64,000 bases of DNA, taken from positions 31,176 through 95,175 of the forward strand of contig SWBL01000195.1 in NCBI GenBank assembly GCA_024195585.1. The letters are read 5' to 3'. Below the pieces are notes generated by a model. The model was not told the origin of the DNA and made no database searches. It worked only from the letters and a program-made list of their open reading frames with translations. The position numbers were made by a program, and so were the translations under genes. Of this stretch, positions 55,729 to 64,000 are shown piece by piece (the first letter of the stretch is position 1; each line of letters begins with the position of its first letter). The DNA is from Aureobasidium sp. EXF-3400. Taxonomy: Eukaryota > Ascomycota > Dothideomycetes > Dothideales > Saccotheciaceae.

Positions 55729-55992
55729 TCACTCCTTCAAGTATCCTATCTTGACTTCCACCCCATCGCGTGGCATCCAGGCATGAAACTTGTAGGCTTT
55801 TAAATCCGGGTTTCGAGTGCTGACTCCATTGTCTTTGCATGTCGGACACTCATTGCGGTGCGGGACAACTTCATGCTGGCATTCAAGCCACTCGCAAGCT
55901 CTTCCTTTATCCAGTGCCACTTTGCATGGTGTGATCAGCGCCTCACTCTCATGTCGACATCCTGGCCAGACCATTCTTTCGTATCGACACAT
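55729..55992 (-). CDS. Met-Cys small zinc-binding-type protein, member 3
   Basis: An 87-residue protein from ATG 55992 starting MCRYERMVWPGCRHES. Ligand candidates are Cys2, Cys12, His14, Cys23, Cys33, Cys38, His40, Cys49 and Cys52 (CEWLECQHEV, ECPTC). Spacing C2-x9-C12-x-H14-x8-C23-x9-C33 is identical to member 4. The open frame continues upstream to 56067 and may be spliced, through an intron at about 56072-56115 (GTAAGT...TTAG), to the short Cys-rich exon beginning at ATG 56228. The Met-Cys start is preferred for family consistency. The stop at 55729 is followed within 250 bases by member 2 on the same strand. Confidence 0.68.
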   Translation of the reverse strand: MCRYERMVWPGCRHESEALITPCKVALDKGRACEWLECQHEVVPHRNECPTCKDNGVSTRNPDLKAYKFHAWMPRDGVEVKIGYLKE

Positions 55993-56118
55993 GACAGGGA
56001 CTGAGTGATAAATTGGACAGCTAGAAACAAGCTTTGGAAATGGGCAAACCACGATTTTGATCAGCAAGAAAGAGCAGCGAAACTAATGGCCCTTAAACAG
56101 GCTCCCTGACTTGAAATA

Positions 56119-56228
56119 TCACTTACAGAATCCTTTGCATCGCCCTTTCCCCAGATCGTGGCGTTCTGTGCCACATCTGTCACGCTTTGTACTACAAACC
56201 AAAAGCAGGTCCCTGAAACCTAGGCACA
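56119..56228 (-). pseudogene. Short Met-Cys frame, degenerate member or first exon
   Basis: ATG 56228 opens a 36-codon frame starting MCLGFRDLLLVCSTKRDRC, ending in FCK and TGA at a splice-donor-like GTAAGT. It shares C2-x9-C12 with the neighbouring family but lacks Trp9 and His14. It is either a decayed copy or a first exon spliced in frame to the gene at 55729. Weakly supported. Confidence 0.3.
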
Positions 56229-56558
56229 TCTGCTGACAGCAAGCCTTGCGAAAAGATACCTGCGTTCCATATAAATGAGATCCATATGCCACATATCCCC
56301 AATTCGAGCTTGCTGACAAGCCATGAATCCCATCAACCTGGTTCTTGGACTGCAGCTCAGAGACCCTTCGGACATATCGGAAGTCACAGAATGAGGAATC
56401 TCTTACAATAGGCCATATGAAAGATGACTTGTCGCTTTTCAAATGCTCGATCGATCCGAAGAGTCAGCATCGGTGACACCCTTGCTGCTGAGCACTCTCA
56501 ACAGCCTGCTGCTTCTCGTTTTGTTCAACCTGCTCCACTTCGCTTGAGATAGCCTTGG

Positions 56559-56789
56559 TTATACCACCCACGAAGACCGTACATCCTTGCGCATGCCTTC
56601 TGCTGATTTGTCGCTCTGCTCATTGGCTGCACACTGGGGACATCCCTTTGTCTTTGACGGCAATTGTACCACACGCCAGTATCTTTCTCCGCACAACTGT
56701 CCTCGCTCGCGAGCACCTTCGCATTGGTTGAATGTGCGGGATCCGATATGTCCGCAGGCAGGCCACGTTGGTTGGTTGTAATGACACAT
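56559..56789 (-). CDS. Met-Cys small zinc-binding-type protein, member 4
   Basis: A 76-residue protein from ATG 56789 starting MCHYNQPTWPACGHIGSR. Ligand candidates are Cys2, Cys12, His14, Cys23, Cys33, Cys50 and Cys53 (GCPQC). An in-frame ATG at 56828 would add 13 residues (MSSPSSKTKQTTT). It aligns with member 3 without gaps through Cys33 (Tyr4, Trp9, Pro10, Cys12, His14, Cys23, Gly30, Cys33), so the two are paralogues. The tail is charged (EQSDKSAEGMRKDVRSSWVV). No known domain name fits; CxH plus CxxC suggests a small zinc module. Confidence 0.68.
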   Translation of the reverse strand: MCHYNQPTWPACGHIGSRTFNQCEGARERGQLCGERYWRVVQLPSKTKGCPQCAANEQSDKSAEGMRKDVRSSWVV

Positions 56790-58073
56790 CGTCGTAGTTT
56801 GCTTAGTCTTTGAGGAGGGGGAAGACATCAAACATTGTTACATGCGATCAGTCTCTTATGCTCACGCCTTGTCCTGTCTTGTGGATGATCTTGCTCTGAG
56901 AATTTTCTGCTATCCGGTTGTAAGAACTCACCATGGTGGAACCATGAGTTGCTTCAACCATACATCGCTGTGGTGGAGTCGCGCACGGCCGATAGAGATA
57001 TCAGAATCACTACTGGCTGCTTTGTAGGTAATATCATCCTCATCATCAGCATCCCAAATCGACACATCCCGTTCGGTAGGCTGAAGACGGCTGGCAGTAG
57101 CGTTACCTTCCGTGACACCTGCGAGTCGTTTCCTGGCTCGAGAATCGTTGGTCTCCTCGGATAAGCACTCCTGGTCTCAAGGGTAGTCGTGGCTTTTGAT
57201 CCAACCCGCTAGGATCTGTCAAAAGCTCGATGATCCTGTCAGACGATTCATTATAGGACTACGAGGCCAGAGCGAATCACACCAGTACATCCGGCCAAAC
57301 ATGTGTGATGGCTGACTTAAAATTTCTCTTCTGCTCAGCAAGACAGTGCATCGAGATTATTGGGATTCGAGTCTCCTGTAGTCGTTCTCAGCCACAGACT
57401 CGCAATGATCTCGCTGAACAGCATAAGAACGGACGACACGGAGCGCCTGCAAGCCGTCAACACGAACTAAGGATGACATGATGATAGTCGACGAGAATGC
57501 TCTTCCCACTCCAGAGCATCATATCACGACAGTGTCACCGGATGCACAACGAACATCGCGTGATACCAAGATTTATATGCTCTGTCGTTCCAATATCCTT
57601 CACCAGAGACAGTAAGCCAATCAGTCGGGTGTGAGACAAGTTTCGGCACACACCATCTCTCTCGAGATCACCACGTAATGCTCTCATAGTCTCACGGTCT
57701 ACCCTGAGACTCAAGAGGGTGCAAGATCGCAAGTGCAACGCTCCGATTGATGCTATGAAGACAACACTGGAAAGGCGATCGATGAACAAGCCCACAAACC
57801 AAGTTCAATACGCCGTAACAAAAACTCCATGATCCAAAAGCACAACAACCAGACCGACCGCTTCGCTACCAAGATTCCAACGCGGAGTTCGAAACATATG
57901 CAGATGAGAAGCCCTGAAGTACGTGTATGTGCTGCGATTTAAGAGTCAGACGGTCCGAACTTGTCGTTTCTGCTCTGGTCGCGAGTCCAAAGCTCGAAGA
58001 AGGGAGATTTTCTACAAGTCGTTTCAGCAATGTTCATCGTAATCAGTTCATGAGAATCCACTCACTGAGCCTC
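56790..58073. other. Intergenic region, 1.3 kb
   Basis: No supported gene. The left end is the promoter of member 4; the right end is the 3' side of the Zn2Cys6-like frame. Short frames throughout lack features. Confidence 0.4.
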
Positions 58074-58765
58074 TTAGACGAGATCTAGGATCATATCCAC
58101 ATTGGCCTTGTGCTTCTTCGCATTGTTGATGGCACTAGAGCCAACGACCTTGATGATCTGATTGCTGATATAGTCAGCGTCGACTGCGGCACCTGGCGGA
58201 GGCGACTTGAGCGATTCTCTGATCTTGATGAACAACCACTGCGTGCTCTGTGGATCAACGTGCAGATTTGTCAGGTGCTCAAAGCTGTAATCATGAAGTT
58301 GTGCAGAAGGACGAGCCAGTAGAGCGACGAGATGCAGAGAGCTGACCAAGCAATCTTTCACGCTGCTATCACCGGGCCCATGGAAAGCGGGACACTTCAC
58401 CTTCAGGCCACAGTTGCGACCAGGGCAACGGGGGTAATAACATCCCTCGGGATTGCCTTCGGAGATGCATGCCGAGCAGGGAGCCTTGTGGTCGCAGGTT
58501 TTGTTGTCGATCCAACAGGGAGTGCATACAGCATAGCGGTTTTTGAGCTGATTCAAAGGCGTATGACCGGTACGGTGACCCGGAAGGATCTCTGACACTT
58601 GAGAAAGGGGCAAAGGGCGAGGGGCCTGGTGAGCTGATGATTTGGCTGACTCAGGGGAAGGGAGAGAGCGGCGAGGGCTGCGGCTTCTCGAGCGGACCGA
58701 ACGACGAACGGTCGACTGCTCTGATGAGACTCCAGACTGAGAGACACACAAGGGTTCATCGCCAA
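58074..58765 (-). CDS. Zn2Cys6-cluster protein, 5' end unresolved
   Basis: A 225-codon frame ending at TAG 58074-58076 contains a complete binuclear zinc-cluster spacing, C-x2-C-x6-C-x5-C-x2-C-x8-C (VCTPCWIDNKTC then DHKAPCSACISEGNPEGC), near its middle, followed by four more Cys (YPRCPGRNCGLKVKCPAFHG). The N-terminal part is Arg/Ser-rich (RSVRSRSRSPRRS), the C-terminal part helical. There is no ATG in this frame before the cluster. An acceptor-like CGCAG at about 58766 and a donor GTAAGA near 58827 suggest an upstream exon, but I found no start for it. It is either a spliced regulator with an unseen first exon or a broken gene. DNA binding is inferred. Confidence 0.5.
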
Positions 58766-59517
58766 TCTGCGGTTACATATGTGAGTAAGTTGTTCTTCCA
58801 TTGCACTGCGCACTTTCAAATCTTACCAGATTGTTGTTATGATTGTTCCTCTATGCCTATCTAGGCACTCCTACCCTTCTGATTAAACTCAGGACTATCT
58901 TGTGCGCAATCACAAGCTTTGGATTGTTTTTGACCCCCTTTTTTCTGCTTACACCTGATCACGTACCCATCGATCTTCTACAGAGATTTCACACTGACCT
59001 GAAACAAAGGCTGTAGCTATAACAAGGCATGATCTCTTCCGGGTTAGAGATGAAGTCCAAAGAAAGACACATCATCCATGGCATTTCTTTGGAGAGGCCC
59101 CATCTCTCGATATCATCTTGCATCTCCATAACCTAGAAACTCATTCTCTGATGTTCTACGGAGAAGAAACACTTTATGTAAACTGAGAAGTAACAAAGCC
59201 GGACCAAAGTTCGTGACTCTTTAGGAGTACTACATAGACTCCCGTTCCTTCCTTCACATTCACCATAGAACGGCGATATACTGCAAGCCACGATCAGACC
59301 ATAGTGACAAAGCAGGAGAATGGATCTATTTGTGCTCAAAGGAGCCGCACATAGCCCAACCGGTAAGAGATCATGAGAAGACACGATTAGGACGTAAGGC
59401 AGTAATGATGTTAAAGGCAGTCTAACCAGATAATCAAAGAGTAGTATGTATGTTGCTAGACGGCGCGTGAGATTATCATCTGCACTTGCCATTATGTGTC
59501 AGGTAGTACTATCTAGT
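58766..59517. other. Intergenic region, 0.75 kb
   Basis: May contain the missing 5' exon of the Zn2Cys6-like gene (a GTAAGA donor near 58827 on the minus strand). Otherwise no gene is supported; a 119-codon minus-strand frame at 59133-59492 shows no domain. Confidence 0.35.
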
Positions 59518-60330
59518 TTAACTCCTCCGAAGTGCTTCCTCCCAAGTTCGACTTCGTAAGAAGGCACTGTTCATCCACATGCGAGTCTGATGACGGGTAG
59601 ACCATTCCTCAAGAGCAGCATGACCTCCTCCCATTGGCGTATGGGCAGGCGGACTCAGGTATGTCCAAAGTTTGCTGGCTACATAAGGGATATTGTTGAT
59701 TCCCACGGGACGTCTACCATACTTGAATGTGCCTCTGTACATGCGGCTTAGGTGTAATTCCACGTGGCGTGACATGCAGTCGGCCCAAAGACATCCGAGC
59801 ACCGAAGTTTGAAGTCTGATGGGATCGATGGAACCGCAATCGGCAATCAGATGGACAAGAGCGTGGAACGACATGCATGTCCATCCCTTGATTTTAATAT
59901 AGTCAATCAAATCAACCAGGTCTCCTTCTTGAGCGCTCAGAGTCGTGCAGATGGCCCACAAGGAGTGATGTTTTTTTCGAGAGGAAGTGTCGACTTGGAC
60001 AATCAACTGCCCGTAGCTGTCTCGTATGATATTGAAAGGGTAATCTGCATCTGCTTCCCAGCCTAAAAAGCCTGCGAGCTTGGATAGAGTGTGCCCTTTT
60101 ATCAACCACAGATGGCCCTTCCGGGCACGGCCCTGGTTTTCTGGTCGGCACGCGAGCGTTAATTCGTTGTTTCTGTCAGCTTCATTGCTCGCTTTCCAGA
60201 CCATCATACGAAGCTCAAGTGGAAGCAGAGCAAGACCAGAAGGGGCACCCGTTGCAGCTGGTCTAGTCCGTGGAGGCAGGGGCGCCGTCAGTGGTTGGTG
60301 ACGACTACGCGTGTTCTGATGAGGTGCCAT
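59518..60330 (-). CDS. Uncharacterised fungal protein with F-box/2EXR-like motif
   Basis: Single exon, 270 residues from ATG 60330 (MAPHQNTRSRHQPLTAP). After a Pro/Arg-rich head, ALLPLELRMMVWKASNEAD resembles the opening helix of fungal F-box or 2EXR proteins. The rest is mixed helical, with several Trp and Cys (IKGWTCMSFHALVHLIADC, VLGCLWADCMSRHVELHL) and no known domain. The ATG is preceded by a plausible leader and the frame is intact, so a real lineage-specific gene is likely. Function unknown. Confidence 0.6.
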   Translation of the reverse strand: MAPHQNTRSRHQPLTAPLPPRTRPAATGAPSGLALLPLELRMMVWKASNEADRNNELTLACRPENQGRARKGHLWLIKGHTLSKLAGFLGWEADADYPFNIIRDSYGQLIVQVDTSSRKKHHSLWAICTTLSAQEGDLVDLIDYIKIKGWTCMSFHALVHLIADCGSIDPIRLQTSVLGCLWADCMSRHVELHLSRMYRGTFKYGRRPVGINNIPYVASKLWTYLSPPAHTPMGGGHAALEEWSTRHQTRMWMNSAFLRSRTWEEALRRS

Positions 60331-60919
60331 ATTGAAAGCTGTGTAGGATCCCTATTTTACTTCTACTTCAAAGCAAGTGGGATGGCTATAGGAAGTGCTG
60401 ATCAGAAAATGTTAATTCGAAATCAAAAATATAGGTATTTTATAGCAGGTGGACTGGAGGACAATAACACAGCTAGTGCTTTGTTGTTGCATAACCGGAT
60501 ATTGCCCAGCTGCTAACGTCTGGTTTCTGGCTTGAAGAAAAAGAAGGTGTATCTCGCTGGTGATGTGACATCGTCTTTGTTCACTTGGTCGAGGTCATCT
60601 CCGGATTCGATATGGTCAATATTCACGACTCTCAGCCTTTGTTCTGCTTTGTCTCATGACGATTCGAAAGGGAAATACGAGACGTACGACAAAAATCTTG
60701 GTTGGAAACATACCGACCGTCTAGATCTCTGGCGCCTGCTTGGATTGAGTCAAGCAAACGTAAAGATATACAACCTTCTCAAGAAGCAAGAGCGGAACAG
60801 ACCAAGAGACTAAAAGCAAGGCACGTTCAAAAAGCCTGAAGATAAAGCGGAAGATGTACCGAGTTCCAATTTTCGCAAAAGCAGATAGGGAAGTAAATGC
60901 GTATGCGGTATGTAAGCCA
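60331..60919. other. Intergenic region, 0.6 kb
   Basis: Promoter of the leftward gene at 59518-60330 plus the 3' side of the leftward gene ending at 60920. A 93-codon plus-strand frame (60532-60813) is not convincing. Confidence 0.4.
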
Positions 60920-62663
60920 TCAAAATTCAATACTGAAATCGTACTTTGCGTTCCCCAATGCAATCCTCACGTCTTGCTTGACGATCTCTTCAACATCTTC
61001 AAGTTTGTTCTCGATAAAGTCTTCGAGTTTGACTTGTAGATCTGATCCTTTGGTTTCAATGGCTTCTTCGAACTCTTTTCGCAGGTCGTCTTGGAGGTCA
61101 TTTTCGAGATCGCATACTCGGGAGTTGAGGTCTTCGATGAGGAAATTGAGTGAAAAGGTTTCGAGTTCGAGTTCCTTTTTGATCTGGAAGAGGAGTATGA
61201 TTAGCAGGGATTGGTAGGTATGGCAAGGTGTTACAAAGTAGGAGGTAAAAGGAGTGGGAGGAGTGAGAGATGGGACAGGTGATAAAACCATCTGATGATT
61301 GTGAATATATGCCTCCCCATGTACAGAAATATGTAACGTGAGCAACTATAGAAAGGCACAATAGCTTTGACAACGAGGATGGTATCCATGGAGAGGTCGA
61401 TAAAGACGGGCTCTCACTGGACACACTCCAAGTGTTTGAAACACTCTGCATTGCGATGGAATAAGGTGCAGTAAACTTCTGGGATCGGGAGAGGTGGAAA
61501 CACCATTTGATGTTTGTGAAACTGTTGGATTCTTGCAAACCTACCTCTTGGTTACTGTCGTTGAGCTTTGCATCTAGTCTTCCTAGCAGTATTTCTGACC
61601 GTTTGAAACGTTCGTCAATGTTTCCTTCCATTATGTTGAGGCGGTCATCAGTAGTCATCTCGACTGTGCTGGCCGGACTGTGGGATACATATGATATATC
61701 CGCTTCTGGTTCGATCTCAGATTCATGTTCGTTGATATGGTCAGTCTGTGTCTCGGCGTCGACTCCAGGGGCTCGCTGTTGCTGCACTTCCCCACGCAGA
61801 GCTGAGAGCTCTGCCTGGAGAGCTGCCATCTGAGCCCCCTGAGCCGCTATATGAGCCCCCAAGGCTGCAATCGCCAGCTCCCAGGGTTGTTCTGGGGCAG
61901 CTTTCTCGGTCAACAACTGTCGTTTCGAGGGGGCCTGATGCAAGTCAGGAGATATTGATCGTCTCCTGACGAGTCCCCGGGAGCTGCTTGAAATTGTTGG
62001 GTCTATTGGACCTGACGGTTGATCGTTGCTGGCCCCAGGAGCCGTTAGGGGATCATAAGGGGGCAGCTCCTGAGGATACAGGCTCGACAGTTGGTCGAGA
62101 TGCGTGATGACCCGGCTGGTGGTATCCGGATGGTACAGCGATTTTATAACGCCTTCTGATACAGGCTTCAGAGTGCCTTTGGCCAGTTCGAGACAGAGAC
62201 TTGAAAGACGCACTTTGTCGATTACACGTGTCGACACGTATACTACGAATGTTTCGTACTGACCGATCCGCAGCAAATTCTTGATTTCGTCACACGTGGA
62301 TCGTCTTTTCTGCAAAAGGGAGTCCGGAGCGAATAGAGGCGCATTGCGTTCCAGACGAAACTGGAGCCCTACAATGTCATCCGAAGAAGTACAAATTGCT
62401 CGCTCGACGAAGTCGCTCGCGACGCTAGGAGGAATGGCTTCCGTTGTGTTGTCGCAGATCTTCAGGCTGTCGACATGGCCAGTATCGAGGAAAAGATAAA
62501 CGGGCACCTTCTTGGCAGGCCGGATCAATCGTGCACTCGTGCTAAGCTTGCAATAAAACATGTCGCCATCGAGAATCAAATCCATGGTATACTGATATGA
62601 TCCATCTTGGTCTGGTACGAAAATTTGAACCGGCGCCTTTGAGGCGACAACAGCTGATTCCAT
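60920..62663 (-). CDS. Uncharacterised fungal protein with coiled-coil C-terminus
   Basis: Two exons: 62663-61545 and 61183-60920, with a 361-base intron at 61184-61544 (GTAGGT...CCAG). The join reads LNDSNQE-IKKELELETFSLNF, and the product is 460 residues from ATG 62663 (MESAVVASKAPVQIF). The N-terminal 170 residues look folded (DLILDGDMFYCKLSTSARLIRP, NLLRIGQYETFVVYVSTRVIDKVRL). A Pro/Ser-rich linker, a short Ala-rich heptad stretch (ALGAHIAAQGAQMAALQAEL) and a C-terminal charged coiled coil (LENDLQDDLRKEFEEAIE) follow. The intron is unusually long and its sequence has a diverged copy upstream of the gene at about 63417-63712. A missed internal exon is possible. Function unknown. Confidence 0.68.
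61313..61503. repeat. Diverged duplicate segment, copy A (inside the intron)
   Basis: Plus-strand sequence here (CTCCCCATGTACAGAAATAT, then GCAACTATAGAAAGGCACA, TCTCACTGGA and GGGAGAGGTGGA) aligns in the same order and orientation with 63450-63712 (CTTCCCCGTGTGCAAAACTA, GCAGCTATAGAAATGCACA, TCTCAGTGGA and GGGAGGTGGA). By eye the match is moderate, with copy B carrying some 70 extra bases. Confidence 0.6.
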
Positions 62664-62771
62664 TTAACTCGAGTACATCTACATGTGAACACTTGTCAGT
62701 CTTGAACAAAGATCAAGGACGATGAGCAGAGTCAGTAAGAATGAGAACCCCACGCATAAGCGTAGAACCCT

Positions 62772-63102
62772 CCCACCCGGGCTTTCAGAGCAGCCCTGAC
62801 TCGCCAGAGATACGGATGCAAGGCGGACTAGCGAAGAATGATCGTAACGAAGCCGGCTTCCAGTCCCTACAAATCAGTCGGTCTGATCTGCTCGTTGAAA
62901 CGCAGCTTGTGGCCACGGCCAACGACCGGCGACTGGACCCTACAGACCCCAGTGACACTCAGGGAGCGAACTGGACTTCGAAATGATGGCCTGCCTTCGA
63001 AAACCACCATCTTGCTAGTCGACGCGCGAGCGGCTCTGAAGCAGACGAAACCTCAACCTACCCCAACCACCCAACCGGGCTTTGATAGAGCAGCCCTGAC
63101 TC
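62772..63102. repeat. Direct repeat pair about 300 bases apart
   Basis: Copy 1 (62772-62802) reads CCCACCCGGGCTTTCAGAG then CAGCCCTGACTC; copy 2 (63070-63102) reads CCCAACCGGGCTTTGATAGAG then CAGCCCTGACTC. They are in direct orientation in non-coding DNA upstream of the gene at 62663. Confidence 0.7.
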
Positions 63103-63416
63103 AAGGGACAGAAGGAAAGGAGACGTCACCTAGATCGTATGCGTGTAAATGAAGAAGATCGATGTAATCAAGACAGATGGTTAACTCACCAACTCATGGT
63201 CGTGGATGGATGTTAATGAGTTCGAAGTCGCGAAGGCAGCAGGCTTCGAATTTGGGCGCGTAAAACGCCAAGATCACGCGTCATTTTTCTTGATTGGACA
63301 GGGTGGGACAAAACCAACAACCACAGCCTGCTGAGAGGCAGTGCACTCGAGTGATGCAAAATCCATTGGATGTGGAAATATTTGCGTGTCGAGTGTTGCT
63401 CCTTGTGCCAGGCTGT

Positions 63417-63712
63417 GACGGTGGTAAAAAAGAGCTGCCGAGGGGGCATTCACTTCCCCGTGTGCAAAACTATGTCATGCGCAGCTATAGAAATGCACAG
63501 TTCTTTTCAAACGGTAGTAGAGTCCAAAGAGAGTCGATGACGTTATGACTCTCAGTGGAAACTTCATATCTGTCAAGAGAACTGTGCATTTTGATAACTC
63601 CAAGCGCTGCGTACGTGTCGTCGTCGTGAGAGCGAGGAGAGTCGTAGAAAACAGCTGCGGAGAGGGGCTTTGGCATGGCGCAAGTTGACAGGCGGGAGGT
63701 CGGGAGGTGGAG
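63417..63712. repeat. Diverged duplicate segment, copy B
   Basis: Partner of the segment at 61313-61503 in the intron of the gene 60920-62663, same orientation, with moderate similarity interrupted by gaps. It may be the remains of a duplicated gene copy or of an unrecognised repeat element. Confidence 0.55.
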
Positions 63713-63875
63713 CAGAATGTACCGAAAGCTTGTCACCCCTTCGATGATGACGGAGCGCACCATTTCAAGTTCCAACTCCTTCATTCCCCCCTTTCAATCC
63801 GATCGCATCGTCTGTGGAATGCCATGATTCGCTTCCTTACCTCTCACCAACCCTACTTAACACTCGCCCCACCGC

Positions 63876-64000
63876 ATGGGTTCGTGGCTTGAAAAAGCGT
63901 CTCAGCAAGTTTATCGATACCTACCACCAATCTACTCGCGCGACTTTGCGTATGCCAACAACGCGCCCGTAGTACTTCGCATGGCCAGAGCTAACGTCAG
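63876..64000 (+). CDS. Possible start of a gene running off the right edge
   Basis: From ATG 63876 the frame is open to the window end (41 codons): MGSWLEKASQQVYRYLPPIY and onwards with mixed, protein-like composition. The CACCGC context before the ATG is good for a fungal start. An out-of-frame ATG at 63823 opens a 22-codon upstream frame that overlaps it. The product cannot be named from this fragment. Confidence 0.45.
   Translation, partial: MGSWLEKASQQVYRYLPPIYSRDFAYANNAPVVLRMARANV

Larger units (their letters stand above)
62664..63875. other. Intergenic region with duplicated segments
   Basis: Promoter of the leftward gene at 62663, a pair of about 32-base direct repeats (62772-62802, 63070-63102) and copy B of the segment shared with the intron at 61.3 kb. 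No supported gene is found until the frame at 63876. Confidence 0.5.

Noticed and set aside
58553..58819. Plus-one frame with several ATGs over the 5' part of the Zn2Cys6-like gene
   Set aside because: It ends before the zinc cluster and no splice pair of normal size joins it in frame to the cluster.
1..64000. CRISPR arrays, insertion sequences, bacterial operons, rRNA genes and intact transposons
   Set aside because: None seen: no regularly spaced repeats, no transposase or reverse transcriptase motifs and no rRNA sequence were recognised on either strand.

Overview
The window is nuclear DNA of a filamentous ascomycete (Pezizomycotina; Dothideomycetes is my best guess, low confidence). The evidence is compact genes with mostly 40-80 nt GT-AG introns, pyrimidine-rich leaders, a fungal trimodular tRNA ligase, PDR-type ABC transporter, Pth11-like rhodopsin-fold receptor, DUF3632 and 2EXR-like proteins, and no bacterial operon structure. 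About 30 protein genes and one intron-containing tRNA gene can be supported. Exon limits were worked out by hand from splice consensus and reading frame.

Layout. 1-14.9 kb: cytochrome c peroxidase, a GNAT acetyltransferase, an amino-acid permease, a BCS1-like AAA protein and a large PDR/ABC-G transporter. 14.9-17.9 kb is a decayed stretch that includes an inverted relic of the neighbouring ABC transporter. 17.9-31.4 kb: D-arabinose dehydrogenase-like reductase, tRNA ligase, ankyrin protein, NPR3, a Pth11-like receptor and a mitochondrial oxodicarboxylate carrier. 32.1-36.7 kb: three lineage-type proteins (disordered basic protein, DUF3632, unknown). 37.0-49.7 kb: TRM3 tRNA methyltransferase, a 2EXR-like protein, a short kinesin-3, YIH1/IMPACT, Prp45/SNW and Ubc7.

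50.3-64 kb looks accessory. It carries a series of tiny Cys-rich proteins that begin Met-Cys and share the frame C2-x9-C12-x-H14, interleaved with UCH37, a tRNA-Ala with an intron and a medium-chain reductase. It then holds a Zn2Cys6-like reading frame without a visible start, two orphan proteins, diverged duplicate non-coding segments and the start of a further gene at the right edge. The Met-Cys family, four spaced members plus possible degenerate relatives, is the best candidate here for an undescribed system.

Functional threads. Several genes touch amino-acid supply and its sensing (permease, NPR3 of the TORC1-inhibiting complex, YIH1 of the Gcn2 pathway). Others touch tRNA biology (tRNA ligase, TRM3, the intron-containing tRNA-Ala) or ubiquitin and ER quality control (Ubc7, UCH37). 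Nothing indicates that they form one pathway; this is ordinary fungal gene order, with convergent and divergent pairs sharing short intergenic regions.
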